Source: UMGS1696 sp964634795
GTDB lineage: Bacteria; Bacillota; Clostridia; Oscillospirales; CAG-272
Length of the DNA: 64,000 nucleotides
Assembly: GCA_964634795.1 (NCBI GenBank)
Contig: CAZWLL010000002.1
Location: 23,903-87,902 of the forward strand
Reading direction: 5' to 3'
The position numbers and the translations under genes are program-made. Positions 44,598-53,529 of this stretch are shown one piece after another (position 1 is the stretch's first letter; every line of letters starts with the position of its first letter). Under the pieces are notes generated by a model. The model was not told the DNA's origin. It saw only the letters and a program-made list of their open reading frames with translations, and did no database searches.

Positions 44598-45614
44598 TTA
44601 CAGCTTCATGTAGCCGTCCTTGATCCAGCCGATTTTACGCAGAATTTCGTTGAATATTATCGATAAAACCGCAGGCAGAACCACGCACAAAAGCACAATT
44701 CCTATCCATGTCACAGGAGATGTTCCCGTATCAGCGATTATGCCTATCGGTCCGACAAGACCGCATGTGCCCATACCTGCGGATACTCCGCTGCACTCGA
44801 GCTTAAATACCATAGTCGAAATCGGACCGCATACTGCTGACGCAAGCGTAGGTGCTATCCAAATCTGCGGATGTCTGCATATGTTGCCCATCTGCAGCAT
44901 TGATGTACCGAGCCCCTGTGAGACGACACCGCCCCATCCGTTCTCTCGAAAGCTGCAGGCCGCAAATCCAACCATTTGACAGCAGCATCCAACTGCCGCC
45001 GCACCGCCTGCTATTCCAGAAATGGATATCATCGCACACAAAGCCGCCGATGATATAGGCAATGTAAGAACTACACCTACAATTACCGAAACGACAATTC
45101 CCATAAGGAACGGCTGATACATGGTTGCGGTGTTTACATAGTCACCAAGGTAGTACATCAAATAAGCTATACCGGGGCAGACCAGCTTCGACACAAGCAT
45201 TCCGACAAGTATTGTCACAGAAGGAGTTACTAAAATATCAACCTTGGTTTTCTTTGATACAAGCCTTGCTACCTCAGCCGCGGCAATTACCGCGACAAAC
45301 GAACCTGCAGGCCCTGCAGTGACAGTTAACTCGCCTATTGTAGTTCCGAGTGAGTAGCCTGCATATCCGACAGCGGCACATGAAAACAAAACGAGCGGAT
45401 CAGCTTTAAGCGAATATGCTATCGCAACTCCTATAGCCATTCCCGCAGATGCAGAAGCAATTTTATTGATTTCCGTAAAGAATTCAAGATGTGTATATTT
45501 TCCGATTGTGTTAAAGATAGTGCCGATGAGCAGTGAAGCAAACAAGCCTAATGCCATTGCTCCCATCGCGTCTATAAAGTATCTTTTTAAATAGGTTTTA
45601 ATTTTATTCTTCAT
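44598..45614 (-). CDS. PfoR-like PTS_EIIC_2 membrane protein
   Basis: A 338-residue polytopic protein with about ten hydrophobic segments, rich in Gly/Ala. GAMALGLFASLLIGTIFNTIG near 17-37, the PLVLFSCAAVGYAGY block and the GMGTCGLVGPIGI stretch match the PTS_EIIC_2 group (PfoR of Clostridium perfringens). These resemble EIIC sugar-binding subunits but occur without EIIA/EIIB partners, as here. Transport or regulatory role is unknown. It lies 18 nt before smpB. Confidence 0.75.
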   Translation of the reverse strand: MKNKIKTYLKRYFIDAMGAMALGLFASLLIGTIFNTIGKYTHLEFFTEINKIASASAGMAIGVAIAYSLKADPLVLFSCAAVGYAGYSLGTTIGELTVTAGPAGSFVAVIAAAEVARLVSKKTKVDILVTPSVTILVGMLVSKLVCPGIAYLMYYLGDYVNTATMYQPFLMGIVVSVIVGVVLTLPISSAALCAMISISGIAGGAAAVGCCCQMVGFAACSFRENGWGGVVSQGLGTSMLQMGNICRHPQIWIAPTLASAVCGPISTMVFKLECSGVSAGMGTCGLVGPIGIIADTGTSPVTWIGIVLLCVVLPAVLSIIFNEILRKIGWIKDGYMKL

Positions 45615-45721
45615 GATATTTCAGACATCTCCTGTTGAAATTATTGACAATTTCATCAGAGACGCTCCCTGTTGTCTTAAAATTTTAGCGCATAGCGAAT
45701 ATTGAATCGAAAAATGTAATA

Positions 45722-45730
45722 TGGTATAAT
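45722..45730 (+). promoter_or_regulatory. Extended -10 promoter of ybaK
   Basis: TGG TATAAT at 45722-45730, 39 bp before the chosen ybaK start at 45770. Confidence 0.5.
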
Positions 45731-45769
45731 ACTTGTATCAAATTATTAATGTTATACAAAAGGTATGCC

Positions 45770-46240
45770 ATGGTAAAAACAAATGCAATGCGCCTACTCG
45801 ACAGCGCAGGTATAAAATATGATCTTTCGTCATATGAAGTCGACGAAAGCGACCTTTCGGGAATTCACGGTGCTCAATTACTCGGAATCGACCCCGACTG
45901 TATGTTTAAAACCCTTGTATGTGTCGATGACAATAAAGAACACAAGGTATTCATTATCCCTGTCGCATATGAACTCGACCTGAAAAAATGCGCGGTTGCC
46001 GCAGGAGTAAAAAGAATCGAAATGATCCACGTCAAAGAACTGCTCCCGCTTACCGGATACATCCGCGGCGGCTGTTCTCCTATAGGAATGAAAAAGAAAT
46101 TTCCGACATTCATTGACGAAACCGCTCAATTATACGAGCGCATTTATGTCAGCGCAGGTACACGCGGTGTTCAATTAATACTGTCGCCGCTGTCTTTAGC
46201 GGAATACGTAGACGCCGAATTCAAGGATTTAATTCGTTAA
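45770..46240 (+). CDS. ybaK: Cys-tRNA(Pro) deacylase (YbaK/EbsC family)
   Basis: A 156-residue editing protein that hydrolyses Cys-tRNA(Pro). The GIDPDCMFKTLVC block (with the catalytic Lys) and GYIRGGCSPIGMKKKFPTF near 86-104 are typical of the YbaK fold. The start at 45770 follows AAAAGG by 6 nt; a longer ORF would begin at 45749. Convergent with pyrR; no terminator was identified between. Confidence 0.88.
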   Translation: MVKTNAMRLLDSAGIKYDLSSYEVDESDLSGIHGAQLLGIDPDCMFKTLVCVDDNKEHKVFIIPVAYELDLKKCAVAAGVKRIEMIHVKELLPLTGYIRGGCSPIGMKKKFPTFIDETAQLYERIYVSAGTRGVQLILSPLSLAEYVDAEFKDLIR

Positions 46241-46267
46241 GCGGCGCCACACAATTTCGACTCTGCT

Positions 46268-46813
46268 TCAATCCTTATTTTCCAATATTCTTACTGCGTT
46301 TATACCGTCAAATTCGCTGACCATCACCGATACAATCTCATCCTTTGACGTCGGAATATTCTTTCCGACAAAATCGGGTCTGATCGGCAGCTCTCGGTGT
46401 CCTCTGTCTATAAGCACCGCCAGCTGTATCGCCGAGGGTCTGCCATATGAAAAAATCGCTTCTATTGCCGCCCTTGCCGTTCTGCCGGTATATATAACAT
46501 CATCCACCAAAATTACAGTTTTGCCGCTTATATCAATCGGAATACAGCTGTCCGAGGCTTTAGGCGAAGCATCTACCTCGCTTAAATCATCTCTGTAAAG
46601 CGTAATATCTATATATCCGACAGGAACGCTGTTATTTTCGAATTTTCGTATATTCTCCGCTAAAATCAGTGACAGCGGAACTCCTCGTCTTTTTATTCCC
46701 ACAAGGCACAGATTTTCCGTGCCTTTGTTTTTTTCTATAATTTCATGAGTCATTCTGGTGAGTGTCCTATTAACGGCGGACTCATCCATAAGCTCCGACT
46801 TAACTGTTAACAC
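46268..46813 (-). CDS. pyrR: Bifunctional pyrimidine regulator/uracil phosphoribosyltransferase
   Basis: A 181-residue PRTase-fold protein. The PRPP-binding loop VILVDDVIYTGRTARAAI near 94-111 is intact, as is the N-terminal RTLTRMTHEI. PyrR binds the attenuator RNA of pyrimidine genes in the presence of UMP. No pyr gene or PyrR-binding loop was recognised nearby, so its target is elsewhere. It is the last gene of a minus-strand run with the radical-SAM gene. Confidence 0.92.
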   Translation of the reverse strand: MLTVKSELMDESAVNRTLTRMTHEIIEKNKGTENLCLVGIKRRGVPLSLILAENIRKFENNSVPVGYIDITLYRDDLSEVDASPKASDSCIPIDISGKTVILVDDVIYTGRTARAAIEAIFSYGRPSAIQLAVLIDRGHRELPIRPDFVGKNIPTSKDEIVSVMVSEFDGINAVRILENKD

Positions 46814-46830
46814 ATCAGACCTCGTATAGT

Positions 46831-47955
46831 TTATATCATTTTTTGTTTTGCCAGCTGCGCAAGCTCCGCTATTTTATCCGCGTACAAATCGAAGAAATCA
46901 ATATAGCTTTCGCAATACTTGTTTCTGAGTAGCCTGCCGCTGTCATCGATACCTCTGTAACGTGCGCATCCGCCTCTGCACAAAACATAATATCTGCACT
47001 TTTTGCATTTCGCGTCAATCTCATATGATCGCTCGCGAAATCTCTTTGCCGCATCGGAATTCATTATTTCCGTGACGGTATTTTCTTTTATATTTCCGCA
47101 TCTCCACTCATCAAGTACATAGAAATCGCACGGATACGCACCTCCGTCGGCTTCTATTACCAGATTTGCGGGACAGACGCCGTTCATTCCGCAGCATTCG
47201 GCTGCTCTTCCCTGCGCAAGCATCACAAAATTATCGAATTCTCTTACGCTTATGTATTTTCCTTTTTTAAAGTCATCGTAATAATAACCGAACGCGGTTT
47301 TCAGAAAAGACGCATATCTCTTGACGGTCAGTGAGAATACACTCTCTCCCTCAGTATCACCGAAACCGTCAACGTGCTTGATAAACTGAAGATATTTATA
47401 GTTTTTTGAACGCAGATATGAATACAGCTTTCCTATATTTTTAGCGTTATTTTCAGTAAGCACGGTAAGTATATTATATTCGATTTTATACTCGTCTAAT
47501 TTTTTTATATTGTCGCAAACACGCTTGAATGTTCCCTCTCCGGCCGAATCGACACGATTCATATCGTGCAGTACTGCGGTTCCGTCAAGCGACACACCCA
47601 ACAAAAAATGATTTTTGCTGAGTATCTCAAGCAATCCTTCGGGGTAAAAATAAGCATTTGTCTGCATCGCATAGCTTACAGGAATTTTTTCGGTATTATA
47701 TTTATCGACAAATCCGATAAACTTGTTATAATAATCCGTTCCCGCAAGTGTCGGTTCACCGCCCTGAAAGGCGAATGTCACCGCTCTGTCGGCAAATTCA
47801 AATGCTCTTTTGACAAGTGCTTCACTTGTCTCATCGTTCATTATTCCGTATGATGGTATTTCTCTGTGTTCCGCTACGTCCGCATAAAAGCAATAGCGGC
47901 AGCGCATATTGCATAGTCCCGACGCAGGCTTAATAAGTATAGACAAAGACGGCAT
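46831..47955 (-). CDS. Radical SAM/SPASM protein, anaerobic sulfatase maturase-like
   Basis: A 374-residue radical-SAM enzyme. The CxxxCxxC cluster motif is C15-NMR-C19-RY-C22. A SPASM region with clustered cysteines (CCGMNGVCPAN, CDFYVL, CKKCRYYVLCRGGC) occupies about 256-345, coordinating auxiliary iron-sulfur clusters. Architecture and length match anSME, which converts Cys or Ser to formylglycine in sulfatases. No sulfatase is in the window. It could also be another SPASM peptide-modifying enzyme, but no precursor peptide gene was seen. It begins 2 nt after a small membrane-anchored protein gene. Confidence 0.75.
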   Translation of the reverse strand: MPSLSILIKPASGLCNMRCRYCFYADVAEHREIPSYGIMNDETSEALVKRAFEFADRAVTFAFQGGEPTLAGTDYYNKFIGFVDKYNTEKIPVSYAMQTNAYFYPEGLLEILSKNHFLLGVSLDGTAVLHDMNRVDSAGEGTFKRVCDNIKKLDEYKIEYNILTVLTENNAKNIGKLYSYLRSKNYKYLQFIKHVDGFGDTEGESVFSLTVKRYASFLKTAFGYYYDDFKKGKYISVREFDNFVMLAQGRAAECCGMNGVCPANLVIEADGGAYPCDFYVLDEWRCGNIKENTVTEIMNSDAAKRFRERSYEIDAKCKKCRYYVLCRGGCARYRGIDDSGRLLRNKYCESYIDFFDLYADKIAELAQLAKQKMI

Positions 47956-47957
47956 GG

Positions 47958-48623
47958 TTACGCTCTCTTATAGTATGTTATATAGTTTATCTTAACATTT
48001 CCTTCGCGATCTTCTATCAGCTGATAATACAGCTTTTTCGAAGCATCACTTTCAATATCGTTTCTGAACGTACCGTCATTGCGGTAAATCATATAGCTTA
48101 CATTAAAAGTCCATTCCGTAGTGCCGTCATCGTTAAAAGTTTCGCTCAATTGCTCAACGTTGATATTATAAATCATCTGCGGAGCGAATCTTTCGTAAGG
48201 GGCTGCGTTTTCGTAGTATGCATCGGTAAAGTATGAGTTGTATGTTTCAACATCACCGAGCTCTATAGTCTTAAAATATTCAACGAAAAATTGTACGGCG
48301 TTATTATAATCGGTTACTTCCTCTTCAAGAACAAGTATTGTGTAATTGCCGTCGGTATAATGAACTCCTCTGTCGAGCTGCATATACTCAGGTACGGTAG
48401 TTACATCAAGATCATAATCGGAGTCGTAAAAATTATAGCTTAATATTTTGTCGGAATACATGGAGGTGACCGTTTCCTTATCATCCTTTTTTTCAAACAA
48501 ATCGGGATGATAAGTCAGCACATACCCAATCGCGGCGAGAATTGTAACAACCACTATTGCGATTATCAAATTCAAACGTTTCCTATTGCCTTTATTATTT
48601 TCGCGACCGATATTTCCGTTCAT
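47958..48623 (-). CDS. Membrane-anchored protein of unknown function
   Basis: A 221-residue protein with a basic N-terminus and one membrane segment at about residues 19-39, then an extracytoplasmic domain rich in Tyr/Asp. The ending YYQLIEDREGNVKINYITYY and AVQFFVEYFKTIELGDVETYNSYF look like an NTF2-like cone fold. It is 2 nt upstream of the radical-SAM gene. A target of that enzyme is conceivable but not shown: no Cys-x-Pro-x-Arg sulfatase motif is present. Confidence 0.5.
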   Translation of the reverse strand: MNGNIGRENNKGNRKRLNLIIAIVVVTILAAIGYVLTYHPDLFEKKDDKETVTSMYSDKILSYNFYDSDYDLDVTTVPEYMQLDRGVHYTDGNYTILVLEEEVTDYNNAVQFFVEYFKTIELGDVETYNSYFTDAYYENAAPYERFAPQMIYNINVEQLSETFNDDGTTEWTFNVSYMIYRNDGTFRNDIESDASKKLYYQLIEDREGNVKINYITYYKRA

Positions 48624-48730
48624 CCTCCATGCTCCCTTTCAAATATAAATCCAGCGGCAACACTGCTGCATTGCCGTTATTATAAAAAACAGTTTAATAC
48701 AGTTTAGTGTAAACAGTCCCGACTGTAAAA

Positions 48731-49579
48731 TTACTTTATAAATCTTCTCAAATTATCGAGACCAATTTTTATACCGCGAAGATTGTCTTCCATGCCTTCA
48801 AACTCAACGGTAACATATCCGTCGTATCCCGATCTCTTAAGAGTCTGCAGGCTCTGATAAACCTTAGCGTCACCTTGACCGATAATAGCACCGCGGATAT
48901 AGTTTCCGCCTCTGGTCTGGAACCATCCTTCACCGGGGTTAATATCCATACCAGATTTATAGTGGAAGTCCTTCGCATGAACATGGAATGCATAAGGTGC
49001 CATAATAGATACGGAAAGTGTCGGGTCCTCGTCAGCGCACATAAAGTTGCCGCAGTCTACGAGTGCGCCGAAATTATCATGAGCAACCGTATTGATAAGC
49101 GATTCGACTCTTGCAGCATCCTGTGAAAAATAACCGTGATTTTCCGTCATTGTCTTAATGCCGACCTGTTCGGCGTATTTGGTAACTTCACGGCATCCTT
49201 CAGCGAGAATAGGAAGAGCATTCTGATATCCTCTCGAATGCTTCTGTGATGACGGATAACCATAACCTACGTCGTGGCGCATAAGCTTCATTCCGCATTC
49301 GGCGGCGAAATCAACATTCTTCTTTAAACGTTCAATCTCGCCCTTAACGTCGCCGTTCAGGAAATTGGCACCGACAGCAAGTACTATCGGGGTAATTCCG
49401 CGTTCTGCGCAGCGCTCCTTGATTTTTTTTGCGGCATCCTTTTCATTCATGTATGCGCCGTCCGTGAATTCGATTCCGTCAAAGCCCATTTCAGCCGCTT
49501 TGTCGATTATACCGAGATAACCGAGCTTATCCTCTGAAAAATATGAGCCGAAGCTGTAAGATGTAACACTGGTCTTCAT
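48731..49579 (-). CDS. Sugar phosphate isomerase/epimerase family TIM barrel
   Basis: A 282-residue TIM-barrel protein. GFDGIEFTD near 33-41, the metal-site blocks KTMTENHGYF and GALVDCGNFM, and FHVHAKDFHYK are typical of the xylose isomerase-like superfamily. It differs in sequence from the copy at 39095-39922. It stands alone under a promoter with a hairpin/operator at 49614-49672. The substrate is not deducible. Confidence 0.85.
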   Translation of the reverse strand: MKTSVTSYSFGSYFSEDKLGYLGIIDKAAEMGFDGIEFTDGAYMNEKDAAKKIKERCAERGITPIVLAVGANFLNGDVKGEIERLKKNVDFAAECGMKLMRHDVGYGYPSSQKHSRGYQNALPILAEGCREVTKYAEQVGIKTMTENHGYFSQDAARVESLINTVAHDNFGALVDCGNFMCADEDPTLSVSIMAPYAFHVHAKDFHYKSGMDINPGEGWFQTRGGNYIRGAIIGQGDAKVYQSLQTLKRSGYDGYVTVEFEGMEDNLRGIKIGLDNLRRFIK

Positions 49580-49613
49580 AATAAACCTCCCAAATTAAAT
49601 ATTCAAGCTTCTC

Positions 49614-49672
49614 AGAGGCAAACATTGCCTCTTTATTACGTTCATTATACAATATAAAATCAACATTTTCAA
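49614..49672 (-). promoter_or_regulatory. Promoter with palindromic operator
   Basis: Minus strand TTGAAA (49672-49667), 17-bp spacer, TATAAT (49649-49644). An 8-bp perfect inverted repeat AGAGGCAA-n3-TTGCCTCT (49614-49632) lies at the predicted start site. It could be a repressor site or a 5' hairpin. Confidence 0.55.
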
Positions 49673-49700
49673 TAAGATTTTTTAATTTTAGAAAAAAACC

Positions 49701-49729
49701 TTGACATTGGGTCGGATAGTATTTATAAT
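49701..49729 (+). promoter_or_regulatory. Consensus promoter of the acyl carrier protein gene
   Basis: TTGACA at 49701-49706, 17-bp spacer, TATAAT at 49724-49729: exact consensus hexamers. Confidence 0.88.
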
Positions 49730-49793
49730 ATTCATGTTGGATTTTAAACTGACAGATTTTATTATGTTTCTACATATATTAAGGAGTAACGAT

Positions 49794-50027
49794 ATGTTTG
49801 ATAAAGTTAAAGCTCTTCTTGTTGATGAGCTCAACATTAATGAAGCTGACATCACACCTTCCGCTGAGCTTGTTACTGATCTCGGTATAAACTCACTTGA
49901 ACTCGCCGACCTTGTTCTTCTTTGCGAAGAAAAATTCGATATAGAAATAGGCGACGATGAAATTCATAAATTCATCACTGTCGGCGACGTAGCTGATTAT
50001 CTTACCGAAGCAACTTCCAAGAAATAA
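49794..50027 (+). CDS. acpP: Acyl carrier protein
   Basis: A 77-residue acidic helical protein. The phosphopantetheine serine lies in DLGINSLEL (Ser38), where housekeeping ACPs usually have DLGADSLD. AAGGAG at 49781-49786 supports the ATG at 49794. It is monocistronic, with its own consensus promoter and terminator, and no fatty-acid genes adjoin it. It might serve fatty-acid synthesis or a specialised ligase. Confidence 0.88.
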   Translation: MFDKVKALLVDELNINEADITPSAELVTDLGINSLELADLVLLCEEKFDIEIGDDEIHKFITVGDVADYLTEATSKK

Positions 50028-50073
50028 ATCGTCAGTATAAGAGACAGCATAATACAGTATAAAAATATTTTGA

Positions 50074-50103
50074 AAAACGTGCCGCTGATGAGACACGTTT
50101 TCT
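50074..50103 (+). terminator. Terminator of the ACP gene
   Basis: An 8-bp stem (50074-50081 with 50094-50101), 12-nt loop and T-run. Confidence 0.75.
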
Positions 50104-50130
50104 TTGTAAATCCATATGGAGCGTTGTGTG

Positions 50131-50907
50131 ATGAATAATACCAATTCACCTGCTAAAATTAATATAAGAGGCGTAATGTTTGACAATGTTGCCTTCGATG
50201 AAGCTGTGGCGCGGCTGCTGTCATATCTCGAGGGCGGCAAACAATGCGCGCTGTTCACTCCTAATTCCGAAATCGTACAGTCATGCATAGATGACAACAG
50301 TCTCTACCCGATTATTAATTCCGCAGAACTTATAATTCCCGACGGTATCGGTGTTGTTAAAGCAGGCCGAATTCTTTCTACCCCGTTCAAAGGAGGTAAG
50401 GTCGCCGGTATAGAGGTAGGCGAGGAGCTCATCCACCGCCTTGCGGGAACCAATCACAGTGTTTTCCTTCTCGGCGGCAAACCGGGTATTGCTGAGGCGG
50501 CGCGTGATAAGCTTCTCGAAAAATATCCCGGTGTAAGCTTTGCGGGATGCCGCGACGGATACTTTAAAAAAGACGGTGAGGAAAACGACGAGGTTATTCG
50601 TGAGATAAACGAAAGCGGTGCCGATGTACTGTTTGTGTGTCTCGGCTGCCCCGCTCAGGAAAAATGGATATACAATTACCGAAATCGTCTTGACAACGTG
50701 CTGCTGCTTTTGGCACTGGGAGGATCGCTTGACGGATACTCCGGAAACGTAAAACGTGCGCCGAAGATATTCATAAATCTCGGTTTAGAGTGGTTCTACA
50801 GACTTATATGTGAACCGAAACGTATCGGAAGAATGATGAAACTTCCTAAATTCTATTTCGGCACATGGCTGTATAAGCTTTCCGGCAAAAACAAACATAC
50901 AGTATAA
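50131..50907 (+). CDS. WecG/TagA/CpsF family glycosyltransferase
   Basis: A 258-residue GT26 enzyme, which adds N-acetylmannosamine-type sugars in wall teichoic acid or antigen synthesis. VTPNSEIVQ-like FTPNSEIVQ near 46-54, IPDGIGVVKAGR, GGKPGIAEAA and FVCLGCPAQEKWI are family motifs. The start at 50131 follows GGAG (50118-50121); an earlier ATG overlaps that site. No other teichoic acid genes are in view, so its polymer is unknown. A terminator follows. Confidence 0.85.
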   Translation: MNNTNSPAKINIRGVMFDNVAFDEAVARLLSYLEGGKQCALFTPNSEIVQSCIDDNSLYPIINSAELIIPDGIGVVKAGRILSTPFKGGKVAGIEVGEELIHRLAGTNHSVFLLGGKPGIAEAARDKLLEKYPGVSFAGCRDGYFKKDGEENDEVIREINESGADVLFVCLGCPAQEKWIYNYRNRLDNVLLLLALGGSLDGYSGNVKRAPKIFINLGLEWFYRLICEPKRIGRMMKLPKFYFGTWLYKLSGKNKHTV

Positions 50908-50917
50908 CTATATACAT

Positions 50918-50958
50918 ATATGCACCTCGGAGGTTTGACTTTCGAGGTGCATATTTTA
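50918..50958 (+). terminator. Terminator of the WecG/TagA gene
   Basis: A 12-bp perfect stem (50918-50929 with 50943-50954), 13-nt loop, then TTTT. Confidence 0.8.
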
Positions 50959-51006
50959 GAAATCCGTTGAATAAAAAGTATTATATAATAATATATAACA
51001 ACAAGC

Positions 51007-51816
51007 ATGAATTACACAAAACAAAAAATAATAATAAATTCCGACGGTAAAAATCTCAGCTTAATTGTGCTCACTCCGAAAGACAACAAAAAAATCCATA
51101 CCGGTGTACTTTGGATTCACGGCGGCGGCTTCATTACAGGCATGGCGGGAATGTATCACATAACAAGAGCGATTGACCTTGTTGTTAAATGCGGTGCAGT
51201 TGTAGTCACGCCCGAATACAGGCTGGCGGGTACTGCCCCTTATCCTGCAGCTCTTCACGACTGTCACAATGCGCTTGTATGGATGAGTAAACATACAAAT
51301 GAACTGAAAATTCGAGAAAATCAGATAATGGTCGGAGGCGAAAGCGCGGGAGGCGGACTCACGGCGTCATTATGTATGTATGAGCTTGACAATGACGGAG
51401 TAAAGATAGCATACCAGATGCCTCTGTATCCCATGCTCGATTGCTTCGATACCGTTTCGTCACGAAACAACAACGCTCCCGTATGGAATACCAAACGCAA
51501 TCACTATGGATGGTCAAAATATCTCGGAAATATCGACAGAAGCTGTGTACCGTGTTACGCTTCCGCAGCCAGACGAAAAGACTACTCTTCTCTTCCGCCG
51601 GCGTACACATTTGTGTGTGATGCGGAACCGTTTTACGCCGAAACCGTCACATACATCGAAAACCTGCAAAAAGCCGGAGTACATGCCTCACTTGACATAT
51701 ACCCCGGACTGTTCCACGCATTCGATATCATGCTTCCTTTTCACCGAACAAGCCGCATTGCCGCTAAAAAATTCCTATCTGAATTTATGTATGCGTCAGA
51801 GCATTACTTCACCTGA
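51007..51816 (+). CDS. Alpha/beta hydrolase of the hormone-sensitive lipase (BD-FAE-like) family
   Basis: A 269-residue carboxylesterase-like hydrolase. The oxyanion HGGGF near 38-42 and the nucleophile elbow GESAGG near 118-123 are intact; Asp and His complete the triad in the C-terminal region (FHAFDI). No signal peptide, so intracellular. Its likely substrates are short-chain or sugar-bound esters; none is identified by context. A convergent serine-hydrolase gene follows. Confidence 0.85.
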   Translation: MNYTKQKIIINSDGKNLSLIVLTPKDNKKIHTGVLWIHGGGFITGMAGMYHITRAIDLVVKCGAVVVTPEYRLAGTAPYPAALHDCHNALVWMSKHTNELKIRENQIMVGGESAGGGLTASLCMYELDNDGVKIAYQMPLYPMLDCFDTVSSRNNNAPVWNTKRNHYGWSKYLGNIDRSCVPCYASAARRKDYSSLPPAYTFVCDAEPFYAETVTYIENLQKAGVHASLDIYPGLFHAFDIMLPFHRTSRIAAKKFLSEFMYASEHYFT

Positions 51817-51848
51817 CGGTTTAACTTATGACGAAATAAGTATAAAGT

Positions 51849-53207
51849 TTACTGTTCTGCTGTATGTTTTTCCGAATGAATGACCTTTAAGATATCCGTA
51901 ACGTCCTTAAAAAAGCCGAGCGGTTCATCTCCGCCGTCGTCATAATCAGTCATCAACACGATAATATAAGGGTGCTCATCGAAAATTATAGCCATATCGT
52001 GAAATGCATCGCTGTCCCAACCGTATTTGTGTGCAACCTCACAGGATTCATAATTTACGCTTATCATCTCGGGATGCTTTGAATTAATCATGCATTCCTT
52101 CATGTTCGCTGACAGCTCGCTTCCCGATGTAAGATAATCATAAAGCTTCAAGAGAAACTTAACGCAATCATCTGCCGACAGATACATTTCGGGAAGATTT
52201 ACATCGGTTATGCCGATTTCTTTCATTTTATTATAGAAATATTCATCGCCGAATCGCTCCTTTAATTGAGCGAAAGCAACATTGTCGCTGTAAAGCAAAG
52301 CATAATTTATCAGTTCAAGCCACGTCAACTCGAATCCGTCATCTTCATCCGCGATTTTAGTGGAGCCTCCCACATACATTGTTGAGGAATCATATACCCA
52401 TTTTTCGCTTAAATCGTATTTTTCTTCGCCTTTTAAGTAAATTATCTTGCCGTCGTCATCATAGTTAGGATGTTTTCCTTCAAAAAGAGGTTCTCCGTTC
52501 TCGTCATAAAGAGGATTTCCGTCCGCATCGAAGTCGTGCTTATTCTTTTCAAATTCCTCGATTTCACACAAAACCGCGTATACATACGGTGCTTTAATCA
52601 GGCTTGCCGCATATTTTACCGTATCGGTGTTATATTTAATTTCATATCCCGATTCTATGTCATAATATGCAAATGACAAATCGGGATATACTTTTACAAA
52701 CTCATTGTAATTGTACTGGCTTCTCGCCCACTTAAGCGGTGCTCCGTCATCAAGCAAAGCAATAAGTTTTTCCTCGGCATTCATATTCTCGTTTACCTCC
52801 TCGTTAACCGATACATCGTCATTTTCTTCGCTCTCGGACTCAGTCTCTTCCGTTTCCGATAAATCATCGGTATCCGCTGTCGGCAAAGAGTCAATCACTT
52901 CATTTGCTACTTGTTCGCTTTCCGTTTCAGCAGCACTGTTCTGAGCAGTGTTTTTCTCTTCTGTGATATCCGTATTTTCGGACGAAACAAAAAGCGGTTC
53001 CGTGCTCATTTCTTCATAAGTAATGATTTCGGTTTCCGCTTCTGTGTCATTCGCTATATCGGATTTTAAATTATCAATACTTTGCTCTTCTGCCGATTCT
53101 TCTACTCTTCCGTAATATGAGCCGCCGAGTATTACAGATAACACCAGAATCACCAGTGCCGCCGCTCCTATAGCACTTATTACGGTTATTTGTTTTTTGT
53201 CATCCAT
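51849..53207 (-). CDS. Membrane-anchored class A beta-lactamase-like serine hydrolase
   Basis: A 452-residue protein with a membrane segment at about 8-29 and an acidic low-complexity linker (35-145). The hydrolase domain has SxxK (Ser202-Leu-Ile-Lys205) and SDN, but the third box is HKYGW in place of KTG. It has an extra Asp-rich insert after SxxK (about 220-255) with repeats such as DADGNPLYDENGEPLF and NYDDDGKIIYLKG. The family includes beta-lactamases and cell-wall peptidases; activity is uncertain given the altered third motif. Transcribed after a DivIC-like gene. Confidence 0.7.
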   Translation of the reverse strand: MDDKKQITVISAIGAAALVILVLSVILGGSYYGRVEESAEEQSIDNLKSDIANDTEAETEIITYEEMSTEPLFVSSENTDITEEKNTAQNSAAETESEQVANEVIDSLPTADTDDLSETEETESESEENDDVSVNEEVNENMNAEEKLIALLDDGAPLKWARSQYNYNEFVKVYPDLSFAYYDIESGYEIKYNTDTVKYAASLIKAPYVYAVLCEIEEFEKNKHDFDADGNPLYDENGEPLFEGKHPNYDDDGKIIYLKGEEKYDLSEKWVYDSSTMYVGGSTKIADEDDGFELTWLELINYALLYSDNVAFAQLKERFGDEYFYNKMKEIGITDVNLPEMYLSADDCVKFLLKLYDYLTSGSELSANMKECMINSKHPEMISVNYESCEVAHKYGWDSDAFHDMAIIFDEHPYIIVLMTDYDDGGDEPLGFFKDVTDILKVIHSEKHTAEQ

Positions 53208-53247
53208 TTTAAAACCTGTTCAAGCTAAATATACGGTACAGACTTTA

Positions 53248-53529
53248 TCAGTCTCCGCTGCCGCTGTAATATATTATTTCCTGCGGATATCTTAAACCCA
53301 ATTTATCATGTGCGATTTCGGCAACGTATTCGTCGTCAAAAGGACGGTCTATGTCCGCCTGCAATTCCGATATATATTCTTCCATTTCGTCTACTTCTTC
53401 ACGAAGTTCGTCGGCTTTTGTCTCAAGATCGTTTTGTTTTAATCTCAGTCCTGTGAATACAACTAAAAAGAAAACCACAAATATGAGAACAGCCATCCTG
53501 GCAACAGTGTTTTTAAAAAAAGCCTTCAT
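53248..53529 (-). CDS. DivIC/FtsL-like septum protein
   Basis: A 93-residue bitopic protein: one membrane segment at about 9-27, then a coiled coil (NDLETKADELREEVDEMEEY) and the ending DDEYVAEIAHDKLGLRYPQE, which is the FtsB/DivIC signature. It would act with the other cell-division proteins at the septum. The start is uncertain: ATG at 53529 is preferred here, though a TTG at 53574 would add 15 residues. It lies 40 nt upstream of the serine-hydrolase gene. Confidence 0.75.
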   Translation of the reverse strand: MKAFFKNTVARMAVLIFVVFFLVVFTGLRLKQNDLETKADELREEVDEMEEYISELQADIDRPFDDEYVAEIAHDKLGLRYPQEIIYYSGSGD

